This document shows positions 1 through 7,309 of a stretch of 9,684 nt of DNA, piece by piece (the stretch's first letter is position 1; every line of letters starts with the position of its first letter). Source of the stretch: Psychrobacillus sp040274765 (GTDB lineage: Bacteria; Bacillota; Bacilli; Bacillales_A; Planococcaceae); NCBI GenBank assembly GCA_040274765.1, contig JBEMAY010000091.1, positions 1 to 9,684 of the forward strand, written 5' to 3'. Made by a program: the position numbers and the translations under genes. A model generated the notes under the pieces. The model had not been told where the DNA came from. It ran no database searches and was given only the letters and a program-made list of their open reading frames with translations.

Positions 1-1
1 G

Positions 2-1210
2 AAAGAAACAGTAGTAGAAGGGAACGTCATACTGAAGGAAGCTTTAGACCTAAAGGATAATTTAATACAGTGGCGCAGACATCTTCACATGAATCCGGAA
101 TTATCATTTGAAGAATATGAAACTTCCAAGTTTGTTTTAGAAAACTTAAAGGACCTTGGTTTTGAGATTCAAGCACCGGTTGCGAAAACTGGGATAGTGG
201 CTCTTTTAAGAGGTACTGAACCTGGCCCGACCGTTGCATTAAGAGCAGATATGGATGCACTACCGATACAAGATGAGAAATCTGTTTCCTACGCATCGTC
301 TGTTCCTGGTGTTGCACATTTATGCGGACATGATGCTCATACTTCGATGTTGCTTGGAGCAGCTAAAATACTAAGCAAGCACAGACCGATAAAAGGAAAT
401 ATTAAACTCATTTTTCAACCAGCAGAGGAAGGGTTAGCTGGGGCCTTACATATGGTTCAAGAAGGGGTACTTCAAAATCCCGATGTAGATGTTATTGCAG
501 GCATACATGTACATCCCACAGCCGAGACTGGGTTTATTACAGTTGCGAAAGACGTAGCAATGGCATGTGCCGATTCCTTCGATATTGAAGTGATTGGAGA
601 AGGGGGACATGCAGCTCATCCACATATGTCTATTGACTCTATAACCGTGGCAGCAGAAGTGATCTCTTCCTTACAACAAATTGTGAGCCGATCGGTTGAC
701 CCTTTAAAGCCAGCAGTTTTAACAATAGGAAAAATTGAAGGTGGCTTTAAGCGAAACGTCATCGCACCTTCCGTGAGACTTGAAGGGACGGTTAGAGTGT
801 TAGATCCTACACTGCGAGAGATCATTTCCAAAAGAATGGAGCAGTATATTAAAGGCGTCTGCGAAGGGATGGGGGCTAGTTATAAGTTCGATTATCAATT
901 TGGCTATCCTTCCGTGAAAAATGATAATAGATTAATTCCATTATTAGATTCAGTCGCTGAAAAAATATTGGGAGCCGATACATTATCGATTATAAATCCG
1001 AGCATGGGAGGAGAAGATTTTGCCTACTATGCTGAAAAGGTGCCAGGGATTTTCTTTAGATTAGGCACTTACAATGAAACGAAGGATTGTATCTATCCCA
1101 ATCACCATCCGAAATTCGATATTGATGAAGATGCGTTGCCGTATGGCTCAGCTTTACTGGCCCAATTCGCTCTTGATTACATAGAGAATCCTTCCATAAC
1201 AGAAGTATGA
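2..1210 (+). CDS. M20D-family amidohydrolase (N-acyl-amino-acid / hippurate hydrolase type), 5' partial
   Basis: This is a cytoplasmic metallo-amidohydrolase of peptidase family M20, subfamily D, which removes acyl groups from N-acyl amino acids or related amides. The reading frame is open from position 2, and the codons before the first ATG (89) encode the conserved N-terminal motif WRRHLHMNPELSFEEYET. That ATG is therefore internal, and the true start lies just upstream of the window. Counting from that ATG, the metal-binding CGHDAH is at 79-84, the catalytic FQPAEE at 109-114, GIHVHP at 138-143, MGGEDF at 306-311 and the C-terminal HH at 339-340. A central lid/dimerisation domain runs roughly from 160 to 275. 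The visible protein has 402 residues, about full family length. The binding-protein gene follows 33 nt after the stop. The general class is secure. The substrate is inferred from family and context only. Confidence 0.93.
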   Translation, partial: KETVVEGNVILKEALDLKDNLIQWRRHLHMNPELSFEEYETSKFVLENLKDLGFEIQAPVAKTGIVALLRGTEPGPTVALRADMDALPIQDEKSVSYASSVPGVAHLCGHDAHTSMLLGAAKILSKHRPIKGNIKLIFQPAEEGLAGALHMVQEGVLQNPDVDVIAGIHVHPTAETGFITVAKDVAMACADSFDIEVIGEGGHAAHPHMSIDSITVAAEVISSLQQIVSRSVDPLKPAVLTIGKIEGGFKRNVIAPSVRLEGTVRVLDPTLREIISKRMEQYIKGVCEGMGASYKFDYQFGYPSVKNDNRLIPLLDSVAEKILGADTLSIINPSMGGEDFAYYAEKVPGIFFRLGTYNETKDCIYPNHHPKFDIDEDALPYGSALLAQFALDYIENPSITEV

Positions 1211-1243
1211 GTTTTATAAATATATATATAAAGGGGAATGACT

Positions 1244-2791
1244 ATGAAGAAATGGGTAGGATTAGCAAGTTCTGTACTTTTGACAGTAGGATTGCTGGTA
1301 GCTTGTAGTGGAGAGGATTCTTCTACTTCTACAACTAAAAAAGAGGACGACAGGACATTGACGATTGCAATGGGGACGGACATGGTAACATTTGATGTTC
1401 ATAACCATGTTAATACTTCGACAGAGGCAATTCACGTTAATATGTTTAACTATCTTTTTAAGCGTGATAATGAGACTGGTGAGATTTTACCAGACTTAGC
1501 AGAGGGTTATGAAAAAATTGACGATAAGACGTGGGAAGTGAAATTAAAAGAAGGAGTTAAGTTCCATAACGGCGAGGCATTAGATTCAGAGGATGTTAAA
1601 TTCTCACTTGAACGTGTTGCGCATGATGCTACATTGCTTGACCACATTAACTATAACTCTATTAAAGAGGTACAAGTGGTTGATGAACTTACATTACGCA
1701 TTATTACAAATGAGCCAGACCCGGCTCTATTAAATAGAATTTCAAGGATTGCTTCTAGTATCCTTCCATCTGAATATATTGAAGAAAACGGAATGGATCA
1801 CTTCTTGGAAAATCCAGTTGGGACAGGACCATTCAAGTTTTCGAAATGGGTACGTGACGATCGCATCGTGCTAGAAGTCTATGATGATTATTTTGACGGT
1901 AAAAATGAAGAATGGGACGAAGTAGTATTCCGTGTCATCCCAGAAAACTCTACACGTGTTTCTGAACTACTAACAGGTGGAGTTGATATTGCCACTAACA
2001 TGCCACCAAGTGAGTGGAAGCGTATTGAAGACAATGATGGAACTCATTTATCTCAAGGTACCTCTAACCGAACAATGATGATCTTTGTACGTTCAACTGA
2101 AGGATACCCAACCTCTGATCCTAGAGTGAGAAAAGCATTGGACTTGGCTATTGATAACAAGGCAATCACGGATAACCTATTAAACGGAGCAGGAATTCCA
2201 ACGATTACACGTGTCGCTCCAGGTAACTTTGGTTTCGCGGAAGATCTTTACGACACATATAACTATGACGTAGAAGAAGCAAAGAAATTATTGGCAGAAG
2301 CAGGCTATCCAGATGGTTTTGAAATGACATTCCACTCTCCAAAAGGGCGTTATTTACAGGATGCTGAAATAGCAGAGATGGTTGCGGGAATGTGGAGTGC
2401 AATTGGGGTAAAAGCAAACGTAGAATTCATGGAGTGGAGTAATTTCGTTGAACTTCGTAATTCAGGCAAAAATAAGGATGCTTATTTACTAGCTCTAGGT
2501 AACTCTATGTTTGACGCTGCCAACGCATTAGATTGGTATAACTATGAGAGATTCAAAGGTCAAATTGATTATCATAACGAAGAGGTAGAAGAACTATTAG
2601 CAGCAGCTGCTCAAAATATGGATCCAGAAGAAAGAGCTGAACAATATATTAAAGCACAGCATTTATTAGCTGAAGACACTGCTCATATCGTATTACACCA
2701 AGAATCTATTAACGTAGGGGTAAGTGATGCAATTGATTATACACCTACAATGGACGAAATCATTTACGTCGATTCTATTAATAAAAAATAA
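1244..2791 (+). CDS. ABC transporter solute-binding lipoprotein, SBP_bac_5 (peptide-binding) family
   Basis: This is the extracellular substrate-capture component of a Dpp/Opp-type importer, 515 residues long. I chose the ATG at 1244 because AAGGGG (1231-1236) is 7 nt from it but only 1 nt from the alternative ATG at 1238. The N-terminus has two lysines, a hydrophobic segment and a lipobox LVAC with the lipidated cysteine at residue 21, followed by a Ser/Thr-rich linker. Family hallmarks include GTDMVTFDVH near 44-53, WEVKLKEGVKFHNGEAL near 97-113 and NPVGTGPFKF near 190-199. The length is normal and nothing is broken. It follows the M20D gene closely, so both may share a transcript. The permeases come only after a 662-nt gap with a hairpin at its start, which would fit the usual excess of binding protein over membrane components. 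The family includes binders of dipeptides, oligopeptides, glutathione and nickel, and the ligand cannot be read from the sequence. Confidence 0.93.
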   Translation: MKKWVGLASSVLLTVGLLVACSGEDSSTSTTKKEDDRTLTIAMGTDMVTFDVHNHVNTSTEAIHVNMFNYLFKRDNETGEILPDLAEGYEKIDDKTWEVKLKEGVKFHNGEALDSEDVKFSLERVAHDATLLDHINYNSIKEVQVVDELTLRIITNEPDPALLNRISRIASSILPSEYIEENGMDHFLENPVGTGPFKFSKWVRDDRIVLEVYDDYFDGKNEEWDEVVFRVIPENSTRVSELLTGGVDIATNMPPSEWKRIEDNDGTHLSQGTSNRTMMIFVRSTEGYPTSDPRVRKALDLAIDNKAITDNLLNGAGIPTITRVAPGNFGFAEDLYDTYNYDVEEAKKLLAEAGYPDGFEMTFHSPKGRYLQDAEIAEMVAGMWSAIGVKANVEFMEWSNFVELRNSGKNKDAYLLALGNSMFDAANALDWYNYERFKGQIDYHNEEVEELLAAAAQNMDPEERAEQYIKAQHLLAEDTAHIVLHQESINVGVSDAIDYTPTMDEIIYVDSINKK

Positions 2792-2805
2792 ATATGGTGA
2801 TCGGT

Positions 2806-2831
2806 AGGGAGAGCTTGCTCTTCCTTCCTTT
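2806..2831 (+). terminator. terminator-like or attenuator hairpin after the binding-protein gene
   Basis: AGGGAGAGC (2806-2814) and GCTCTTCCT (2817-2825) can form an 8-bp stem with a CTTG tetraloop and one G-U pair. A pyrimidine-rich tail, TCCTTTACT, follows. The hairpin begins 15 nt after the stop codon. The tail is a poor U-tract, so partial termination or 3'-end protection of the binding-protein mRNA is more likely than full termination. This is inferred from sequence only. Confidence 0.45.
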
Positions 2832-2845
2832 ACTATATAGGTAGA

Positions 2846-2868
2846 AAATTGAGTAGGTTAGTCAATTT
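2846..2868. repeat. perfect 7-bp inverted repeat in the intergenic region
   Basis: AAATTGA (2846-2852) and TCAATTT (2862-2868) are exact reverse complements separated by 9 nt. The structure lies between the terminator-like hairpin and the first REP-like element. It could be an operator half-site pair or simply a small hairpin. AT-rich inverted repeats of this size also arise by chance, so no regulator is proposed. Confidence 0.35.
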
Positions 2869-2880
2869 CAAAATGGTTGA

Positions 2881-2969
2881 AGTGGAAGGTGGAGACTCTA
2901 GCACGATGGGTGATGGCTTATCGCTCACCCCACGGAAAGCGTCCACCTGAAGCGGAAATCCATTCTACT
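2881..2969. repeat. REP-like palindromic element, copy 1 (shortened)
   Basis: This element shares with the second copy an identical 27-nt block (2904-2930 and 3243-3269) and a similar right end reading GGAAAGCGTCC...GCGGAAATC.ATTCTACT. AGGTGG (2887-2892) pairs with CCACCT (2943-2948), enclosing an inner GGGTGA/TCACCC hairpin. Compared with copy 2 it lacks the left inner arm, about 45 nt. The right-end pattern resembles an intergenic repeat I recall as widespread in Bacillaceae. That resemblance is from memory and not from a search. Confidence 0.65.
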
Positions 2970-3133
2970 TTCTTATTTTAAAGCTTTGTTAAAGTTATTG
3001 GTTAATTTTTACTCACAATTCTTTTTTATAGTGACTGTAAACATAAGCAAAAGAACTTTCAAATGGCTATTAAGAACATAAGTAGATTATGAAATTGGGG
3101 TTGGTGTGACAGTTTGTTTATGCGAGTAAATTG

Positions 3134-3154
3134 TTAGCACTTTATCGATGCTAA
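3134..3154. repeat. perfect 6-bp inverted repeat between the two REP-like elements
   Basis: TTAGCA (3134-3139) and TGCTAA (3149-3154) are exact reverse complements with a 9-nt spacer. No T-tract follows, so it is not a terminator. The surrounding stretch from about 2970 to 3168 shows no open reading frame or other feature I can support. Confidence 0.3.
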
Positions 3155-3168
3155 AGCTGTTCCCATTT

Positions 3169-3302
3169 ATTGATTGGAGCACCAGACGGCGACTCCTACG
3201 GGATGAGTGAGACAGATAAGACATCACAACCACGCGCGTATGCGATGGGTGATGGCTTATCGCTCACCCTGAGGAAAGCGTCCGGCTGGGGCGGAAATCA
3301 AT
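3169..3302. repeat. REP-like palindromic element, copy 2 (full-length imperfect palindrome)
   Basis: The element folds as one long imperfect hairpin. The outer arms 3169-3185 and 3286-3302 match at 13 of 17 paired positions, with ATTGATT facing AATCAAT and CCAG facing CTGG. The inner arms are GTGAG (3207-3211) with CTCAC (3263-3267), GATAAG (3215-3220) with CTTATC (3256-3261), and CATCAC (3222-3227) with GTGATG (3249-3254). The terminal loop is GC-rich. It contains no coding sequence. Palindromic structure plus a related copy 340 nt away supports a dispersed REP- or MITE-like element. It lies inside the transporter cluster and could affect read-through or mRNA stability. Confidence 0.75.
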
Positions 3303-3399
3303 TCTACTCTCTGATCTAAGAGTTCTTTGCATCATAAATCAATTAACCATATCCTTTAACATAGCCTATTTTAAAAAGATATCTTAGAGGAACAGGATT

Positions 3400-3447
3400 A
3401 TGAAATTAATTCAGTCTACAAATCATTTCAAAATATGTGTGAGGTGA
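3400..3447 (+). CDS. possible 15-residue leader ORF upstream of the first permease gene
   Basis: An ATG at 3400 is preceded by AGAGGA (3386-3391) with an 8-nt gap, a good ribosome binding site. It opens 15 codons (starting MKLIQSTNHF) that end at TGA 3445-3447. That stop lies inside the GAGGTGA ribosome binding site of the permease, 6 nt before its ATG. This is the geometry expected for translational coupling. The peptide has no run of a single amino acid that would suggest a classical attenuator. An ORF this short can easily occur by chance, so it is offered only as a candidate. Confidence 0.25.
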   Translation: MKLIQSTNHFKICVR

Positions 3448-3453
3448 CAATTG

Positions 3454-4371
3454 ATGAACAATTACTTCGTTAGGCGAATACTACAAATAATACCCGTATT
3501 ATTAATCATTTCATTTATTGTCTTTTCACTAGTCTTTATCGCAGGAGATCCGGTGGCGTTAATGCTGCCTGATGACGCCTCTCAGGAAGACGTGGAGCTA
3601 TTAAGAGAATCCTTAGGCTTAAATGAATCCTTTATCGTTCAATACACTACATACATTATGAACCTTGTACAAGGTGACTTTGGAGAATCGTATCGTTACG
3701 GTCAGGATGCGATGTCCATCGTTTTAGAGCGTCTCCCCGCAACACTTGAACTAGGAATTGCTGCACTTTTAATAGCAATTGTAGTTTCCATCCCACTTGG
3801 TATTTGGTCTGCTACCAAACAAAACTCTAGTCTAGACTTAGTGGCGACAGGAGCAGCAGTATTAGGAAAAGCGATGCCTAACTTTTGGCTAGGGATCATG
3901 CTAGTTTTATTATTTTCCGTTACGTTAAGCTTTTTCCCGGTTTCAGGGAGAGGGACGCTTATGCACTTGGTACTCCCTGCCATCACTCTTGCTACTGGGA
4001 TTGCAGCGGAAATGACGAGACTCATCCGGTCTAGCATGATTGAAACCTTAAACCAGGATTATGTTCGGACAGCAAAGAGTAAAGGGCTAAAGGATAGAAT
4101 CGTAGTTTACAAGCATGCCTTCCGAAACTCTCTTATTCCGGTTATCACCATTACTGCACTACAAACCTCTACTGTGGTAGGTGGCGCATTAATAACGGAA
4201 ACTGTCTTCTCATGGCCAGGTTTAGGCCAACTATTAATACAGGCCGTAAATACACGGGATATGGCAATTGTTCAAGCTAGTGTTTTTGTTATCGCACTAC
4301 TCGTAATTCTTATGAATCTAGTAGCAGATATTCTTTACCGACTATTAGATCCACGGATTAAATATAGCTAG
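3454..4371 (+). CDS. ABC transporter permease, DppB/OppB type
   Basis: This is an integral membrane subunit of a peptide importer (BPD_transp_1 fold) of 305 residues, normal for DppB-like proteins. A first membrane helix spans about residues 9-30, followed by a periplasmic-side segment containing GDPVALMLPDDAS. Five more hydrophobic helices lie near 97-118, 130-160, 173-190, 226-250 and 272-296. The cytoplasmic coupling (EAA) loop is visible as DYVRTAKSKGL at 202-212, and the family-typical ETVFSWPGLGQL is at 249-260. I chose the ATG at 3454, which sits 6 nt after GAGGTGA (3441-3447). The in-frame TTG at 3451 would leave only 3 nt. The partner permease starts 12 nt after this stop. A Dpp/Opp-type importer is certain. 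The exact substrate class is not. Confidence 0.94.
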   Translation: MNNYFVRRILQIIPVLLIISFIVFSLVFIAGDPVALMLPDDASQEDVELLRESLGLNESFIVQYTTYIMNLVQGDFGESYRYGQDAMSIVLERLPATLELGIAALLIAIVVSIPLGIWSATKQNSSLDLVATGAAVLGKAMPNFWLGIMLVLLFSVTLSFFPVSGRGTLMHLVLPAITLATGIAAEMTRLIRSSMIETLNQDYVRTAKSKGLKDRIVVYKHAFRNSLIPVITITALQTSTVVGGALITETVFSWPGLGQLLIQAVNTRDMAIVQASVFVIALLVILMNLVADILYRLLDPRIKYS

Positions 4372-4383
4372 GGGGAAGTTAAG

Positions 4384-5283
4384 TTGACCCAATCACAGAC
4401 AGTAAGCATTTCACAAAACAAACCCTCTTCTTTTAAAAGGTGGAGTAGATTATTACTTAGAAGTAAGACAGGTACAGTAGGATTCTTTATCGTATTATTT
4501 GTTGGTATCGTGTCCATTCTTGCGCCATTACTAGCACCACATGATCCAGCTGCCATTAATGCAGCTAATATGCTAAAGCCTCCTTTCTGGATGGAGGGTG
4601 GTAGTACTGCAAATCTATTGGGAACGGATAATCTTGGCCGAGATATTCTTAGTCGGATTATTTATGGCTCCCAAATTTCCTTATTAGTCGGTATTACATC
4701 TGTAGTCGTTGCCGGAATTATCGGTGTAACGATCGGTTTGATCGCAGGGTATTACGGCGGTTTTATCGACAATGTATTGATGCGACTTGTAGATTCCTTT
4801 TTGGCAATCCCGACGATTCTTTTTGCACTAGTAATCCTTAGTGTTTTTGGCCCTAGTGTGATAACGCTTATCTTCGTTCTCGGAGCGACGAACTGGGTAA
4901 ACTACGCACGGCTTGTTCGCGGCGAGGTGTTAACTATAAAGGAACGTGATTTCGTAAGAGCTGCTCGTTCCATTGGAGTGAAAAACCATAAGATAATTAC
5001 TCGTCATTTATTGCCAAATGTTATTTCCTCTTTTATCGTCATTTCCACGTTAAGTGTGGCAACAACGATCATTCTAGAAGCGTCACTCAGCTTTTTGGGA
5101 CTTGGCGTTCAACCACCAACTGTTTCATGGGGATCTATTTTGAGTGATGGAAGAGATTATTTAGCGACTAGCTGGTGGCTGGCAACTTTTCCGGGTCTAG
5201 CCATTACGATAACAGTACTTGGAATCATATTCTTGGGTGATTGGTTAAGAGATGTTCTTGATCCACGCTCTATCAAAAAGTAA
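4384..5283 (+). CDS. ABC transporter permease, DppC/OppC type
   Basis: This is the second membrane subunit of the importer, 299 residues, forming the translocation pore with the upstream permease. It has the OppC N-terminal domain with a first helix at about 31-51 followed by APHDP, then the conserved LLGTDNLGRDILSRIIYG (78-95), further hydrophobic helices, and the coupling loop ERDFVRAARSIGV (187-199). LEASLSFLGLGVQPP (231-245) is a typical DppC signature. The start is TTG at 4384, because no ATG, GTG or other TTG lies nearby in frame, and AGGGGG (4370-4375) is 8 nt upstream. TTG plus a non-ideal ribosome binding site suggests modest translation, possibly coupled to the upstream gene 12 nt away. 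The first ATPase gene follows after 18 nt. Confidence 0.94.
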   Translation: MTQSQTVSISQNKPSSFKRWSRLLLRSKTGTVGFFIVLFVGIVSILAPLLAPHDPAAINAANMLKPPFWMEGGSTANLLGTDNLGRDILSRIIYGSQISLLVGITSVVVAGIIGVTIGLIAGYYGGFIDNVLMRLVDSFLAIPTILFALVILSVFGPSVITLIFVLGATNWVNYARLVRGEVLTIKERDFVRAARSIGVKNHKIITRHLLPNVISSFIVISTLSVATTIILEASLSFLGLGVQPPTVSWGSILSDGRDYLATSWWLATFPGLAITITVLGIIFLGDWLRDVLDPRSIKK

Positions 5284-5301
5284 TCTAAAGGAGGAATCCC
5301 A

Positions 5302-6306
5302 ATGGCGGAGGAAGTACTGAATGTAAAAAAACTCAAAACTTATTTCCATACTGAAAATGGGATTGTTCCCTCAGTCGATGACGTTTCTATCAGGATAAAT
5401 AAAGGCGAGACAGTAGCAATAGTAGGTGAATCAGGATCAGGGAAAAGCGTAACCTCCCTATCCATTATGCGGTTAATCGAATCACCAGGGAGAATTCAAG
5501 ATGGACAAATTTTGTTTAAAGGAAGAGACATTGTTCCTATCTCGATGAAAGAGATGCGCAGCCTTCGTGGAAATGAAATTGCGATGATTTTCCAAGAGCC
5601 TCTTACTTCCTTGAACCCTGTTTTCACAATAGGAAATCAAATGGCAGAATCTATTATGCTACATCAAAAGAAGAATAAGAAGGAAGCACGAAAGCTTAGT
5701 ATTGAAATGCTGAAAAAGGTAGGAATACCAAGAGCAGAGAAGGTCATTGATTCCTTCCCACATTCATTAAGTGGAGGTATGAGACAGCGTGTCATGATTG
5801 CGATGGCACTTTCCTGCAATCCGGAATTGCTGATTGCGGATGAACCGACTACTGCTCTAGATGTAACGATTCAAGCTCAAATTCTTAAATTGATGAAGGG
5901 CTTAATCACGGAGTTTGATACATCTATATTGTTAATCACCCATGATTTGGGCGTAGTAGCTGAAATGGCAGATCGTGTAGTAGTCATGTATGCAGGTCAG
6001 GTTGTGGAAGAGACGGATGTCTTCACATTATTTAGAGAACCTAAGCACCCGTATACAAAAGGGCTGATGGATAGTACTCCTAAAATCCATGAATTAAAGG
6101 ATGAACTAACCTCTATACCGGGTACAGTTCCAAATCCGTTACATTATCCAACTGGTTGTCGTTTTATGGATCGCTGTCCATATGCTATGCAAAAATGTGC
6201 GGAAGCTCAACCAAAACTTGAAGAAATTCTGACAAATCACAAGGTCAGATGCTGGCTCCATGAAGAAAAGGTGGTTGATTTGTATGAAACAAAATCATTT
6301 GCTTGA
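5302..6306 (+). CDS. ABC transporter ATP-binding protein, DppD/OppD type
   Basis: This is one of two ATPases that power the importer, 334 residues, cytoplasmic and docked on the permeases. It has Walker A GESGSGKS (42-49), Q-loop glutamine 98 in FQEPLTSLNP, signature LSGGM (156-160), Walker B LLIADEP with D180 and E181, D-loop TALD and switch histidine 214 in ITHDL. The C-terminal oligo_HPY-type extension carries cysteines 286, 292, 299 and 317 in GCRFMDRCPYAMQKCAEAQP and VRCW. In a characterised DppD relative this Cys pattern binds a [4Fe-4S] cluster, and the same is inferred here. The ribosome binding site AAAGGAGG (5287-5294) lies 7 nt before the ATG and is the best in the cluster. The 3' end overlaps the next gene by 23 nt. 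Confidence 0.95.
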   Translation: MAEEVLNVKKLKTYFHTENGIVPSVDDVSIRINKGETVAIVGESGSGKSVTSLSIMRLIESPGRIQDGQILFKGRDIVPISMKEMRSLRGNEIAMIFQEPLTSLNPVFTIGNQMAESIMLHQKKNKKEARKLSIEMLKKVGIPRAEKVIDSFPHSLSGGMRQRVMIAMALSCNPELLIADEPTTALDVTIQAQILKLMKGLITEFDTSILLITHDLGVVAEMADRVVVMYAGQVVEETDVFTLFREPKHPYTKGLMDSTPKIHELKDELTSIPGTVPNPLHYPTGCRFMDRCPYAMQKCAEAQPKLEEILTNHKVRCWLHEEKVVDLYETKSFA

Positions 6307-7309
6307 AGTTAAAGGATTGAAAAAAGCTTTTGATATATCGGAAGGTTTCTTAAAAAGAAAAAAACAGTTTCTTTATGCAGTCGACGGCTTAGACTTTTAT
6401 GTGGACGAGGGAGAAACGCTAGGGATAGTTGGGGAATCCGGATGTGGGAAGTCGACTACTGGGAATCTGATAGGTCAGCTGCTGGATGCAACGGAAGGTG
6501 AGATTTTATTTGAAGGAGAAGATTTGACTAAGCTTAAGGGAGAGGTGTTAAGAAAGAAACGAGCCGATATCCAAATGGTATTTCAAGACCCTTTCTCATC
6601 CCTGAATCCACGTATGCGCGTGTTCGATTTGATAGCTGAGCCTTTAAGAACTCATAAATCTCTCCATAAAAAAGAGCTCACGGAACGAGTGATGGAGCTG
6701 ATGGACCTAGTTGGGTTAAATCGAGCTTATGTCAATCGATATCCACATGAATTTAGTGGAGGGCAAAGACAACGAATTGGAATTGCTCGTGCTATTTCCT
6801 TAAATCCCAAGCTTATCATATGTGATGAGCCAGTTTCGGCGTTAGATGTATCGATTCAGTCCCAAATTTTAAACTTACTGGCTAAATTACAAAAGGAACT
6901 CAATCTGACTTTTATTTTTATAGGACATGGATTGCCGGCAGTAAAGCATATCAGTGACAGAATTGCCGTGATGTATCTTGGTAAAATAGTGGAGCTGACG
7001 ACAAAGGAAAAGTTGTTTTTACATCCTATGCATCCATATACAGAGGGTTTATTGTCCGCTGTGCCAGTTCCCGATCCCACTCAACGAAACATCGAGGGAA
7101 GAAAGCTTCTAGAAGGCGACATCCCGAGTCCGGCAAATCCACCACCTGGCTGCAATTTCCATACAAGATGTCCTTACGCTCAGGATATATGCAGTAAAAC
7201 GGAGCCAGTATTTGAGGAAAAAGCGTCAGGTCAATTTGTAGCTTGTCATTTCCCGCTTGAAAATGGTAAAGGAATTATCAATGAAGAGAAAGTGAAGGTA
7301 GATGCGTGA
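6284..7309 (+). CDS. ABC transporter ATP-binding protein, DppF/OppF type
   Basis: This is the second ATPase of the importer, 341 residues. Walker A GESGCGKS is at 50-57, Q-loop Q101 in FQDPFSSLNPR, signature FSGGQ at 157-161, Walker B IICDEP with D181 and E182, and switch histidine 215. The C-terminal domain repeats the four-cysteine pattern (C290, C296, C303, C321). I chose the ATG at 6284, 9 nt after AAAAGGTGG (6266-6274). An upstream in-frame ATG at 6260 would add eight residues (MKKRWLIC) not typical of the family, and it has no convincing ribosome binding site. One oddity is that the switch region reads IGHGLPAV where HDL is usual. The histidine is kept and the following Asp is Gly. Translation is probably coupled to the overlapping upstream gene. 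Confidence 0.94.
   Translation: MKQNHLLEVKGLKKAFDISEGFLKRKKQFLYAVDGLDFYVDEGETLGIVGESGCGKSTTGNLIGQLLDATEGEILFEGEDLTKLKGEVLRKKRADIQMVFQDPFSSLNPRMRVFDLIAEPLRTHKSLHKKELTERVMELMDLVGLNRAYVNRYPHEFSGGQRQRIGIARAISLNPKLIICDEPVSALDVSIQSQILNLLAKLQKELNLTFIFIGHGLPAVKHISDRIAVMYLGKIVELTTKEKLFLHPMHPYTEGLLSAVPVPDPTQRNIEGRKLLEGDIPSPANPPPGCNFHTRCPYAQDICSKTEPVFEEKASGQFVACHFPLENGKGIINEEKVKVDA

Noticed and set aside
89..91. ATG at 89 as start of the first hydrolase
   Set aside because: The open frame continues upstream to position 2 and encodes the conserved WRRHLH motif, so the real start lies before the window.
1211..1237. TA-repeat upstream of the binding-protein gene as a promoter
   Set aside because: The gap between genes is 33 nt and no -35 element at a proper distance is convincing. 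Low-complexity TATATA is not enough.
1238..1240. ATG at 1238 as start of the binding-protein gene
   Set aside because: AAGGGG would be only 1 nt away, whereas the ATG at 1244 has a normal 7-nt spacing and gives a standard lipoprotein signal start.
3340..3385. Promoter for the permease genes (TTTAAC ... TATCTT)
   Set aside because: The spacer is about 19 nt and both hexamers are weak matches, so the sequence does not support a call.
6260..6262. ATG at 6260 as start of the second ATPase
   Set aside because: It lacks a convincing ribosome binding site and adds atypical residues. The ATG at 6284 has AAAAGGTGG 9 nt upstream.
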